A stretch of DNA of 64,000 nucleotides from an uncultured Pleomorphomonas sp. Its GTDB lineage: Bacteria > Pseudomonadota > Alphaproteobacteria > Rhizobiales > Pleomorphomonadaceae. The first letter of the stretch is position 1; each line of letters starts with the position of its first letter. The notes under the pieces are model-generated. The model had not been told where the DNA came from. It was given only the letters and a program-made list of their open reading frames with translations, and ran no database searches. Where the stretch lies: positions 1 through 64,000 of the forward strand of contig CALMMQ010000053.1 of NCBI GenBank assembly GCA_937868725.1, written 5' to 3'. Position numbers and translations under genes: made by a program. Positions 55,994 through 64,000 of the stretch are shown piece after piece.

Positions 55994-58201
55994 GTGTTCC
56001 AGAACATCGTCGAAATCACGCCCGACCTCATCGCTCGCCATGGGCTCAAGCCCGATGAGTACGAGCGCATCCTCGGCCTGATCGGCCGCACACCGACCAT
56101 GACCGAGCTTGGCATCTTCTCGGCCATGTGGAACGAGCACTGCTCGTACAAATCATCGAAGAAGTGGCTGAAGACGCTGCCCACCAAGGGCGACAAGGTC
56201 ATCATCGGACCGGGCGAGAACGCCGGCGTCATCGACATCGGCGACGGCGACGTCGCCGTCTTCAAGATGGAAAGCCACAACCACCCGTCCTACATCGAAC
56301 CCTACCAGGGCGCCACCACCGGCGTCGGCGGCATTCTGCGCGACGTCTTCACCATGGGCGCCCGGCCGATCGCCGCCATGAACTCGCTGTCGTTCGGCGA
56401 GCCCGAGCATGCCAAGACCCGCCATCTGGTGGCTGGCGTCGTCGCCGGTGTCGGCGGCTACGGCAACTCGTTCGGCGTGCCGACGGTGGGCGGCGAAGTG
56501 CGCTTCCACGCCCGCTACAACGGCAACTGCCTCGTCAACGCTTTCGCCCTGGGCATCGCCAAGGCCGACGGCATCTTCCTCTCCGAAGCCAAGGGCGTCG
56601 GCCTGCCCGTCGTCTACCTCGGCGCCAAGACCGGCCGCGACGGCGTCGGTGGCGCCACCATGGCCTCGGCCGAGTTCGACGATACCATCGAGGAGAAGCG
56701 TCCGACGGTGCAGGTCGGCGACCCGTTCACCGAAAAGCGCCTGCTGGAGGCCTGCCTCGAGCTGATGCAGACCGGCGCCGTCATCGCCATTCAGGACATG
56801 GGCGCCGCCGGCCTCACCTGTTCGGCCGTCGAAATGGGCGCCAAGGGCAACCTTGGCATCCGCCTCGACCTCGACAAGGTGCCGCAGCGCGAAACCGACA
56901 TGACGCCCTACGAAATGATGCTGTCGGAAAGCCAGGAACGCATGCTGATGGTGCTCGAGCCCTCGCGCGAGAAGGAGGCCGAGGCCGTCTTCCGCAAGTG
57001 GGAGCTCGATTTCGCCGTCTGCGGCGTCACCACCGACGACCTGCGCTTCCGCATCATCTGGAAGGGTCAGGAAGTGGCCGACCTGCCGATCAAGGAACTC
57101 GGCGATCAGGCGCCCGAATACGATCGCCCCTGGGTCGAGCCGAAGAAGGCACCGGCCATCGACGAGAGCACCATCCCGGCCGTCAACAACGTCGCCGAGG
57201 CGCTGGTCAAGATCGTCGGCAGCCCCGACATGAGCTCGCGTGCCTGGGTCTACGAACAGTACGACTGCCTCGTCCAGGGCAACTCGGCGCAGGTGCCGGG
57301 CGGTGACGCCGGTGTCGTCCGCGTCGAGGGTACGAACAAGGCGCTCGCCATGTCGGCCGACGTGACGCCGCGCTACTGCGAGGCCGACCCCTACGAGGGC
57401 GGCAAGCAAGCGGTGGCCGAGAGCTGGCGCAACATCACCGCCGTCGGCGCCAGCCCGATCGCCATCACCGACAATCTCAATTTCGGCAATCCGGAAAAGC
57501 CGGAGATCATGGGTCAGTTCGTCCGCGCCCTCAAGGGCATGGCCGAAGCCTGCATCGCCTTCGACTACCCGATCGTCTCCGGCAACGTCTCGCTCTACAA
57601 CGAGACCAACGGCGAAGGCATCCTGCCCTCCCCGACCATCGTCGGGGTCGGCCTGATGCCGGACGTCACCGCCATGGCCACCGTCGCCTTCAAGGCCGAC
57701 GGCGAGACCATCCTGCTGGTCGGCGGTCACGGCCAGCATCTCGGCCAGTCGATCTACCTCGCCGAGCTGTTCGGCCGCGAGGAGGGGCTGCCGCCGGTCG
57801 TCGATCTCGCCATCGAGAAGCGCAATGGCGACTTCGTCCGCGGCCTGATCGTGGCCAAGCGCCTCGTCACCTGCCACGACGTGTCCGACGGCGGCATCGC
57901 GCTCGCCCTGGCCGAAATGGCCATGGCCGGCCAGCGCGGCGCCACCATCGACCTCGGTGCCGGCCCGGCCCACGTCGCCGCCTTTGCCGAGGATCAGGCC
58001 CGCTACGTCATCGCCCTGCCCGCCGGCGAAGCCGACAAGGTGGCGGCGGAGGCGAAGGCTGCCGGCGTTCCGGTCGTCCGCCTCGGCACCGTCGGCGGCG
58101 ACAAGCTCGACTTCGGCGCCGCTGGCGCCGTGGCGGTCAGCGACCTCAAGGCCGCCTTCGACAACTGGTTCCCGGCCTTCATGGCCGGCAAGGCCGCCTG
58201 A
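55994..58201 (+). CDS. purL: Phosphoribosylformylglycinamidine synthase subunit PurL
   Basis: The 735-residue small-type PurL uses ATP and ammonia from PurQ to convert FGAR to [43 protein letters not shown] and GQGDMGAAGL-like [13 protein letters not shown] are its hallmarks. It lacks the glutaminase domain of the large form, consistent with separate PurS and PurQ. GTG 55994 is preferred because GAGGGG lies seven bases upstream; TTG 55988 is too near to it. Confidence 0.96.
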   Translation: MFQNIVEITPDLIARHGLKPDEYERILGLIGRTPTMTELGIFSAMWNEHCSYKSSKKWLKTLPTKGDKVIIGPGENAGVIDIGDGDVAVFKMESHNHPSYIEPYQGATTGVGGILRDVFTMGARPIAAMNSLSFGEPEHAKTRHLVAGVVAGVGGYGNSFGVPTVGGEVRFHARYNGNCLVNAFALGIAKADGIFLSEAKGVGLPVVYLGAKTGRDGVGGATMASAEFDDTIEEKRPTVQVGDPFTEKRLLEACLELMQTGAVIAIQDMGAAGLTCSAVEMGAKGNLGIRLDLDKVPQRETDMTPYEMMLSESQERMLMVLEPSREKEAEAVFRKWELDFAVCGVTTDDLRFRIIWKGQEVADLPIKELGDQAPEYDRPWVEPKKAPAIDESTIPAVNNVAEALVKIVGSPDMSSRAWVYEQYDCLVQGNSAQVPGGDAGVVRVEGTNKALAMSADVTPRYCEADPYEGGKQAVAESWRNITAVGASPIAITDNLNFGNPEKPEIMGQFVRALKGMAEACIAFDYPIVSGNVSLYNETNGEGILPSPTIVGVGLMPDVTAMATVAFKADGETILLVGGHGQHLGQSIYLAELFGREEGLPPVVDLAIEKRNGDFVRGLIVAKRLVTCHDVSDGGIALALAEMAMAGQRGATIDLGAGPAHVAAFAEDQARYVIALPAGEADKVAAEAKAAGVPVVRLGTVGGDKLDFGAAGAVAVSDLKAAFDNWFPAFMAGKAA

Positions 58202-58273
58202 GCGGCAGCAACTGAAAACCGGCAACCGAGCGTCTCGCGCCCGGTTGAAGAGCGCAAGGCGGGAGTTGTCGAC

Positions 58274-58504
58274 ATGGCCATGCAGGCAAGCGATATCGAG
58301 GCAATGATCAAGGCGGCGTTGCCCGACGCGCAGGTTGAAATCCGCGATCTCGCCGGCGACGGCGATCACTATTCGGCCACCGTCATTTCCGAGGCCTTCC
58401 GCGGCCTGACGCGGCTCAAGCAGCACCAGTTGGTCTACGCCGCGCTGCAGGGCAAGATGGGCGGCGAGCTGCACGCCTTGGCGCTGCAGACCCAGACGCC
58501 CTGA
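58274..58504 (+). CDS. BolA/IbaG family protein
   Basis: The 76-residue protein has the BolA fold, with VEIRDLAGDGDHYSATVISEAF and a conserved histidine in KQHQLVYAAL. BolA proteins pair with CGFS monothiol glutaredoxins to handle iron-sulfur clusters. The next gene encodes such a glutaredoxin, so the two products probably form a complex. GGGAG lies upstream of the ATG. Confidence 0.94.
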   Translation: MAMQASDIEAMIKAALPDAQVEIRDLAGDGDHYSATVISEAFRGLTRLKQHQLVYAALQGKMGGELHALALQTQTP

Positions 58505-58670
58505 CCCCCTCGCTCCGCCGCTACCGAAAGGCTGTCATCCGGATTTGGTGATTCCACTTTTCGGATCGATCCAGTATATGTACGTAGAGCCGTGGTTGGG
58601 GCCGCCCCTGGCGCCCCACCGGACAACGACGCGAACGCCGGAGCCTTGACCTCCGGATGACGAGGAAACG

Positions 58671-59009
58671 ATGACCGACATCAAGGCCGTGATCGACAAC
58701 GAAGTGAAGACCAACGACATTGTCCTGTTCATGAAGGGTACGCCGGACTTTCCGATGTGCGGCTTCTCCGGCCAGGTGGTGCAGATCCTCGGCTACCTCG
58801 GCGTCGAGTTCAAGGGCATCAACGTGCTCGACAACCCCGAACTGCGCGAAGGCATCAAGGTCTATTCCAACTGGCCGACGCTGCCCCAGCTCTACGTCAA
58901 GGGCGAGTTCGTCGGCGGTTGCGACATCGTCCGCGAGATGTTCCAGGCCGGCGAGCTGCAGGCGCACATCAAGGCCGCCGGCATCGCCGTCCGCGAAGCG
59001 GCCGAGTAA
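58671..59009 (+). CDS. grxD: Monothiol glutaredoxin (Grx4 type)
   Basis: The 112-residue protein has the CGFS active site ([18 protein letters not shown]) and the glutathione-binding [19 protein letters not shown]. It should carry [2Fe-2S] clusters and partner with the BolA protein encoded 166 bases upstream. Sequence and length are standard. Confidence 0.96.
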   Translation: MTDIKAVIDNEVKTNDIVLFMKGTPDFPMCGFSGQVVQILGYLGVEFKGINVLDNPELREGIKVYSNWPTLPQLYVKGEFVGGCDIVREMFQAGELQAHIKAAGIAVREAAE

Positions 59010-59027
59010 TCCAGCCTCGCGGTCCGA

Positions 59028-60371
59028 CTACCGCACATCGAGGGCAAGCCCGAGCGAGAACTCGCCGGTCTTGCCGTTCCACGCCTGTCTGAGACCACCG
59101 ACGCTGCGGGCAGCGTTGGCGAAGCGGATGGCGTAGGCCGGATTGCCAGCCAGGCGGGCGTCGACATCCGGCGCCGCCGCCCACAACTGGTAGCGGCCAA
59201 CGGCCAGGGTTGAGGGCACCGTCAGGGCAAAACCGAAGCTGCGGCTGGTCCCCGGTCCCAGCGTTCGGAGATCCGCGCCCGTCACCGTTGTCACCAACTG
59301 CCCGCCGCTGTCGCGCAGGCGCAGCAACAGCGGCCGGCGATTGACCGGCGCCGCCCAGCCGACGTTCCGGAGCGACAGCCTCACCGTTGCCGTGCCGCCG
59401 CGCGCCACACGCACCGAAGCCGACGCCGCCGACAGCTGCAGCCGATAGCCCATCGACCGGCTGACGTCGTCGAGGCAGCCACCGGCCCGCCACGCATCGA
59501 TGAAGCCCTGATACCAGTCGCGCCCGAGATAGCTCAGATGAAAGCGCCGCCCCTCGCTCAGGATGTCGGCGCAGCTGGTGCGGGCGCCAACCGTGCTGGC
59601 GTCGAAAAAGCACGTCTCGCCGCCGAACGGCGCCGCGGCCGTCAGCCTGGCCACGTAGTGCTTCTGGGCGGCGCGCTGGCTGGCATCATCGGCATACGTG
59701 CCCCAGTCGGTAGTGCTGGCCAGGAAGCAATCATTGAACAGGCCAATGCGGGGCGCTGCCGGGATCGCCGCCACGGTCGGATACCAGAGACTGATCTGGG
59801 CCGGCGTCCGCCATTGCAACTGCCGCCCGGCCGGCAGGGCGTCGAGCAGCGCGTCGCCAATGCGTTTTTCCGCCGCCCGACTGGTCAGATGGTTCGAAGA
59901 TGTATGCCCCTCGCCCCAGGCGCCGATGAACCCCATCTGCCAGACGAACACCACATCGGCGTTGGCCGCCACCACCGGCTTGAGGGCGGCGATGTGGCGC
60001 AGCACCTGGGCAAGCGGCGCGTCGAGGCCGACACCGTCGGTGAGGCCATCGTTGTAGGCAAAGCGCAGGATCAGCTTCAGCCCCTTGGTGCGCGCCAGCG
60101 CCATCTGGCCGGCCAGCCGATCGAGTAGCGACGGCGGCAGATCGGCATGGCGGTAGTCGTCGAGCCGCACCATGGCGTGGGCGAGCGTGCCATAGCGAGC
60201 CGTATCGTCGAGCTCGTCCGGGGTGGCGGCGAGAAAGTCGCTGTTGGGCTGGCGCCAGAAGCCGCGCTCGGGATTGTGGAAATCGGCGACGGTCGAACGG
60301 AACGTCACCGTCGCCGCCTGCGACGGTGACGCCATCGACACGGCCAGCATCACGGCAATCAGCCAGCGCAT
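59028..60371 (-). CDS. Exported DUF4874/DUF4832-type protein, glycosidase-like
   Basis: The 447-residue protein has a Sec signal (RWLIAVMLAVSMASPSQA). The first domain (about 25-150) resembles DUF4874, with FHNPERGFWRQ and LKLILRFAYND; VWQMGFIGAWGEGH is a barrel-like catalytic-loop candidate. The C-terminal part (from about 330) looks like an Ig-like beta domain (ARGGTATVRLSLRNVGWAAP). Related proteins are thought to act on polysaccharides, but activity is unproven. GGGGAGG precedes the ATG at 60371, so the extension to 60560 is not used. Confidence 0.82.
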   Translation of the reverse strand: MRWLIAVMLAVSMASPSQAATVTFRSTVADFHNPERGFWRQPNSDFLAATPDELDDTARYGTLAHAMVRLDDYRHADLPPSLLDRLAGQMALARTKGLKLILRFAYNDGLTDGVGLDAPLAQVLRHIAALKPVVAANADVVFVWQMGFIGAWGEGHTSSNHLTSRAAEKRIGDALLDALPAGRQLQWRTPAQISLWYPTVAAIPAAPRIGLFNDCFLASTTDWGTYADDASQRAAQKHYVARLTAAAPFGGETCFFDASTVGARTSCADILSEGRRFHLSYLGRDWYQGFIDAWRAGGCLDDVSRSMGYRLQLSAASASVRVARGGTATVRLSLRNVGWAAPVNRRPLLLRLRDSGGQLVTTVTGADLRTLGPGTSRSFGFALTVPSTLAVGRYQLWAAAPDVDARLAGNPAYAIRFANAARSVGGLRQAWNGKTGEFSLGLALDVR

Positions 60372-60547
60372 GGCATCCTCCCCACGGGCGACAACGGCCC
60401 GCGCTTCAGCGCCATGCTGACACCAGCGGTCTTGCCGGTCAGTTAAGCCTCGGCCGGTCACGAAGCGATCAAGCGCTTCGGCCCGGCTTGCCGGTCGGGG
60501 TGGCCGCGTGCCACTCTCGGTCACCAACAACTGAATCGGATTGTGCC

Positions 60548-61663
60548 ATGTCCTCGGCAACGCGCCGCCTCGACGCCGTCATCGACCGCTATGTCGGTGA
60601 CAAGATCGTCGGTACCAACGTCATTTTCAGCCTGGGGGGCGAAGTCGTCTACGCCCGCGCCGCCGGCTTCCTCGACCGCGAAGGCGGTCGCGTCATGGCG
60701 CCGCGCACGCTGTTCCGCCTGTCGTCGGTCACCAAGCCCTATGTCGCCGTGACGGCGCTGACGCTGATGGAAGCCGGCCGCCTCAAGCTCGACGCCGCGG
60801 TGACCGACTACCTGCCGACCTTTCGCCCGCGCCTTGCCGACGGCCGCGCACCGACCATCACCATCGCTCAATTGCTGACGCACACGTCGGGCCTGACTTA
60901 CGATCTCGGCCTCACCGTCCCCCTCGACCAGCCACCGTCCGGCGGCATCGATCGCTCGCACCTGACGCTCGCCGAGAATATTGACCGCATCGCCAACGTG
61001 CCGCTGGCCTTCGCGCCCGGCACCGGCTGGGCCTACTCCCTCGCCATCGACGTGCTCGGCGGCGTGATGGAAGCCATTGAAGGCAAGAGCCTGCCCAGTA
61101 TCGTTGCCGAGCGCGTTCTGGCCCCGCTCGGCCTCGGCGACACCGGCTTCTGGCCCGCCGACCCCACCCGGCTGTCGGTCGCCTACGCCGACGGCACACC
61201 GCCGCACCCGATGGCCGATCCCGAACGCATCTTCAATCCCGACGGCAGCTCGATCGTCTTTTCGCCCTCGCGCGCCTTCGACCGCAACGCCTTCCCCTCG
61301 GGCGGCGCCGGCATGATCGGCTCGGCGGAAGATTTCTTCACCTTCATCGAAACGCTGCGGTGTGGCGGGGCGCCGCTGCTGTCGCCAGCCACCATGCCGC
61401 TGCTGACCGATAGCCACACCGCCGGCCTTGACACCGGCATGCCCGGCTACGGCTTCTCGCATGGCTGGTCGGTGATCGAGGACCCGGTGGCGGCGGCAAC
61501 GACGATGAGCGCCGGAGGGTGGAACTGGGGTGGAGTCTACGGCCATCAATGGTACGTCGACCCCGCCCGGCAAGCGACCCTCCTCGTCTTCTCCAACACG
61601 GCCGTGGAAGGCTGCACCGGCCGCTATCCACTGGACGTGCGCGACGCCGCCTTCGCGGCCTGA
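60548..61663 (+). CDS. Serine hydrolase of the beta-lactamase class C/esterase family
   Basis: The 371-residue product has no signal peptide and should be cytosolic. The nucleophile motif SxxK is SSVTK in FRLSSVTKPY. The second motif reads WAYSLAIDVLGG. A late GGWNWGGVYGHQWYVDP can supply the third motif. Such proteins are esterases, amidases or transpeptidase-like enzymes, with substrate not predictable. It precedes the OpgC gene by 109 bases on the same strand. Confidence 0.88.
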   Translation: MSSATRRLDAVIDRYVGDKIVGTNVIFSLGGEVVYARAAGFLDREGGRVMAPRTLFRLSSVTKPYVAVTALTLMEAGRLKLDAAVTDYLPTFRPRLADGRAPTITIAQLLTHTSGLTYDLGLTVPLDQPPSGGIDRSHLTLAENIDRIANVPLAFAPGTGWAYSLAIDVLGGVMEAIEGKSLPSIVAERVLAPLGLGDTGFWPADPTRLSVAYADGTPPHPMADPERIFNPDGSSIVFSPSRAFDRNAFPSGGAGMIGSAEDFFTFIETLRCGGAPLLSPATMPLLTDSHTAGLDTGMPGYGFSHGWSVIEDPVAAATTMSAGGWNWGGVYGHQWYVDPARQATLLVFSNTAVEGCTGRYPLDVRDAAFAA

Positions 61664-61772
61664 CGCCCGCCACTGCCCCGCGAGCTGCACGCAGGCGTGT
61701 ACAAGCACGCCTGCCAGGCTATGCTATGGTCATTGCCCGACAGAATCGGCGCCAACAGCAATGACGAGAGCA

Positions 61773-62966
61773 ATGAACGCCAGCCTTACCCAGACCAGGC
61801 CAAGCTTCCGAGATCACAGGCTCGACTTTTTCAGAGGCCTTTGCCTGCTGATGATCTATGTGAACCATGTTCCTGGCACGATGTTCGAGAACTTCACCTC
61901 CAGGAACTTCGGTCTTTCTGATGCGGCTGAGGGTTTTGTTTTCATGTCAGGCTGCGCCGTTGCGCTTGCCTATGGTGCAAAACTGGAAAATGGCTTGGGT
62001 CTGGCGGCAATCTACAAGGGTTTGACGCGGTCCTGGCAACTTTATCTCGTCCACCTTCTCACATCGGTGTGGGCCATCGCCGTCGTCGCCGGGGCGGTTG
62101 TCTTCCTCGGTGCCGACGAAGTGCTGCGCGACAACTCGTTCAGCCTGCTCCGTGACAAGCCCTATCCGGTCATCTTCGGCATCGCCACGCTCGGCCATCA
62201 GTTCGGCTACGTCAACATCCTGCCGCTCTACACGGTGCTGATGCTGGCGGCGCCGTTCGCCGTGCGCCTCGGCCAGCTGGCGCCGTTGCGTCTGCTCGCC
62301 GGGTCGGTGACGCTGTGGGCGGTGACGGCCCTGTGGCAGGTCAATCTGCCCAATTATCCCCAGAGCGGCGGCTGGCTGTTCAACCCGTTCGCCTGGCAAC
62401 TGGTTTTCACGCTGGGCATCGTCACCGGCCTGGCGCTACGCCAGGGCAAGCGCGTCGTCCCTGTCCAGCCCTGGCTGGTGGCTTTGGCGCTGGCTTGGAT
62501 CGTCTTCTGCGGCTTCTGGGTCAGGCATCCGGCGCTGAACCAGAGCATGCAGGGCCTCATCGCCCACCTGTCGGACAGCGGCGTGCCCTCTATCCTTGTC
62601 GCCCTCGACAAGACCTACGTGTCGGTGCCGCGTTTGCTGCACTTCCTGGCCCTGGTCTATCTGCTGTCGGTCACCAGCCTCGTCCGTACCCTGGCGTCGT
62701 CCGACATCGCCAGCCCCGTGCGCGTCATCGGCCGCCACAGCCTGCCGGTGTTCGCCTTCAGCACCGTCTGCGCCATCGTGGCCCAGGCCACCAAGGACGT
62801 CCACCCCGGCGGCCTCGGTCAGGATGCGCTGCTGATCGCCGGCGGCCTTGTCGCTCAATGGGCCTTCGCGGCGACGCTCGACTATTGCCGCCAGCCGGCG
62901 ATCACCGCCCCGCGCGCGGCGGCAAGCCCGGCCCTTCCCGTTGGCATCGGTTCCGCCCGTCCCTGA
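61773..62966 (+). CDS. opgC: OpgC-domain membrane acyltransferase
   Basis: The 397-residue inner-membrane protein has about ten hydrophobic helices. DHRLDFFRGLCLLMIYVNHVPGTMFENFTSRNFG is the OpgC opening, with a conserved aspartate and histidine. In relatives OpgC succinylates osmoregulated periplasmic glucans. The ATG at 61773 has GAGAG upstream. The neighbouring serine hydrolase could act on related esters, but this is inferred. No opgG or opgH is in the window. Confidence 0.86.
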   Translation: MNASLTQTRPSFRDHRLDFFRGLCLLMIYVNHVPGTMFENFTSRNFGLSDAAEGFVFMSGCAVALAYGAKLENGLGLAAIYKGLTRSWQLYLVHLLTSVWAIAVVAGAVVFLGADEVLRDNSFSLLRDKPYPVIFGIATLGHQFGYVNILPLYTVLMLAAPFAVRLGQLAPLRLLAGSVTLWAVTALWQVNLPNYPQSGGWLFNPFAWQLVFTLGIVTGLALRQGKRVVPVQPWLVALALAWIVFCGFWVRHPALNQSMQGLIAHLSDSGVPSILVALDKTYVSVPRLLHFLALVYLLSVTSLVRTLASSDIASPVRVIGRHSLPVFAFSTVCAIVAQATKDVHPGGLGQDALLIAGGLVAQWAFAATLDYCRQPAITAPRAAASPALPVGIGSARP

Positions 62967-62979
62967 CGGGACCCGACCC

Positions 62980-63020
62980 CACAAAAGCGAAAGGCCGCCC
63001 CGAACCAACGGGACGGCCTT
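62980..63020 (-). terminator. Terminator of rpsD
   Basis: AAGGCCGCCCC and GGGACGGCCTT form a stem of about ten pairs at 62991-63020. On the minus strand a T-rich CTTTCGCTTTTG follows. It lies in the convergent gap between opgC and rpsD and may stop both transcripts. Confidence 0.82.
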
Positions 63021-63044
63021 CCAGAAACGTGACGGCGAAACCGA

Positions 63045-63662
63045 TCAGCGCGAATAGTATTCGACGACCAGGTTCGGCTCCATCTTGACGGCGTAGGGAA
63101 CGTCGGCCAGGGCCGGCACACGGACCAGCTTGGCGACCTTCTTGGCCGAATCGACTTCGATGTAGTCGGGAACGTCGCGCTCGGCGAGCTCGACGGACTC
63201 GAGCACCAGGGCCATTTCCTTCGACTTCTGGCGAACTTCGATCACGTCGCCGACCTTGCAGCGGTACGAGCCGATGTTGACCTTCTTGCCGTTGACCATG
63301 ACGTGGCCATGGTTGACGAACTGGCGGGCGGCGAACGGCGTCGGCACGAACTTGGCGCGGTAGACAACGGCGTCAAGGCGCGTCTCGAGCAGGCCGATCA
63401 GAGCCTCGGAGGTGTCGCCCTTGAGACGGGAGGCTTCCTCGTAAATGCGGAAGAACTGCTTCTCGCTGAGATCACCGTAGTAGCCCTTGAGCTTCTGCTT
63501 GGCGCGGAGCTGCAGACCGTAGTCGGAGGTCTTGCCCTTGCGGCGCTGGCCGTGCTGGCCGGGGCCGTACTCACGCTTGTTGACAGGGCTCTTCGGGCGG
63601 CCCCACAGGTTCTCACCCATGCGGCGGTCGATCTTGTACTTGGCACTATGGCGCTTGGACAT
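63045..63662 (-). CDS. rpsD: 30S ribosomal protein S4
   Basis: The 205-residue primary rRNA-binding protein starts [20 protein letters not shown], as in other alphaproteobacteria. The S4 RNA-binding domain contains [33 protein letters not shown]. Length is normal and no residue is odd. It is transcribed alone here, away from the alpha operon, as is usual in this class. Confidence 0.98.
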   Translation of the reverse strand: MSKRHSAKYKIDRRMGENLWGRPKSPVNKREYGPGQHGQRRKGKTSDYGLQLRAKQKLKGYYGDLSEKQFFRIYEEASRLKGDTSEALIGLLETRLDAVVYRAKFVPTPFAARQFVNHGHVMVNGKKVNIGSYRCKVGDVIEVRQKSKEMALVLESVELAERDVPDYIEVDSAKKVAKLVRVPALADVPYAVKMEPNLVVEYYSR

Positions 63663-64000
63663 CGCGTATCCTGTTTATTGGCTTGGTTCTTGACAAGGAC
63701 ACGCACCCTCCTCTGCCTCCATCCGGTCGCCCTCAGGCGCCCATCGCGGAAACCGACAGGGCAGTTGGCGCGCAGCCTTCCACCCACGGGACACGTGAAC
63801 GACAACACCGGCCCGCCGTTGCCGACGAACCCGCGCAGTCGAGCGGTCAATAGTGGAGCCGGGCGCCGATGTCAAACCCAATCGGGCCATTTGCCGGCTT
63901 TCCGGCGCTCAAACGCTGGCTGGCGCCGTTTTCCGCCAACGCCGGGCCGTAGCGCCACCGCCGCAACGGTGGATGAAGCGACGCAAAGATTCAATTGCCA
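63663..64000. other. Upstream region of rpsD, no gene seen
   Basis: The 338 bases to the window edge contain no supported gene. The part next to rpsD should hold its promoter and leader. A possible S4 autoregulatory structure was not recognised by eye. Confidence 0.4.

Noticed and set aside
56153-58474. A 773-codon minus-strand open frame opposite purL
   Set aside because: It is a shadow of purL, with no motifs and biased composition.

Overview
This 64 kb window is chromosomal DNA from a GC-rich alphaproteobacterium, most likely of the order Hyphomicrobiales. The evidence is the MprF/AcvB pair, a 254-residue PurC of rhizobial type followed by purS, purQ and purL, the BolA and GrxD genes after purL, the DUF1476 (ATPase zeta-type) protein, an IalB protein, and the DUF6867 gene inside a liv operon. 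A Pleomorphomonas-like family is a guess from overall gene content only. Genes are densely packed and both strands are used. I saw no rRNA, tRNA, CRISPR array or prophage. The only likely mobile DNA is the end of an IS21-type element at the left edge.

Layout, left to right. At 0-10 kb are gpt, a CinA-type protein, the mprF-acvB lysyl-phosphatidylglycerol operon, sfsA, map, a DUF4139 exported protein and radC, which is flanked by two copies of a 60-bp palindromic repeat. At 10.7-14.8 kb a YheO/DauR-type regulator is divergent from a tryptophanase and an amino acid permease. At 14.8-19.1 kb a minus-strand cluster encodes uncharacterised, cysteine-containing exported proteins plus an OmpA-domain lipoprotein. 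At 19.5-23.7 kb is the four-gene Anbu (ancestral proteasome beta-type) operon: ATP-grasp, alpha-E, transglutaminase-like, Anbu. At 23.8-38 kb are housekeeping genes (cysK, nadE, ndk, recO, recX, rlmE, a Ppx/GppA protein), a GH25 muramidase lipoprotein, an IalB protein, a peptide-binding protein and a degenerate AMP-binding protein. At 38-39 kb a TetR regulator faces a two-TM small protein across a double operator. At 39.3-46.1 kb is a complete branched-chain amino acid ABC transporter with two binding proteins.

At 46.5-59 kb the purine genes dominate: purB, then purC-purS-(37-residue membrane protein)-purQ, a DJ-1/PfpI protein, a BLUF-fold protein, purL, bolA and grxD. A DUF1476 gene is divergent from purC, and a decayed second DUF1476-like copy lies beyond it. 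The right end holds a DUF4832-type exported protein, a serine hydrolase, an OpgC-type membrane acyltransferase and rpsD.

The most unusual signals concern proteins that keep their fold but lose key residues. The transglutaminase-like member of the Anbu operon lacks its catalytic cysteine. The AMP-binding protein at 32.6 kb lacks the P-loop and catalytic lysine. The BLUF protein lacks the flavin-contacting tyrosine and asparagine. Other points of interest are the unknown envelope operon at 15.6-19.1 kb, the dispersed palindromic repeat family, a CRP-like site in front of tnaA, and the small membrane protein gene between purS and purQ.
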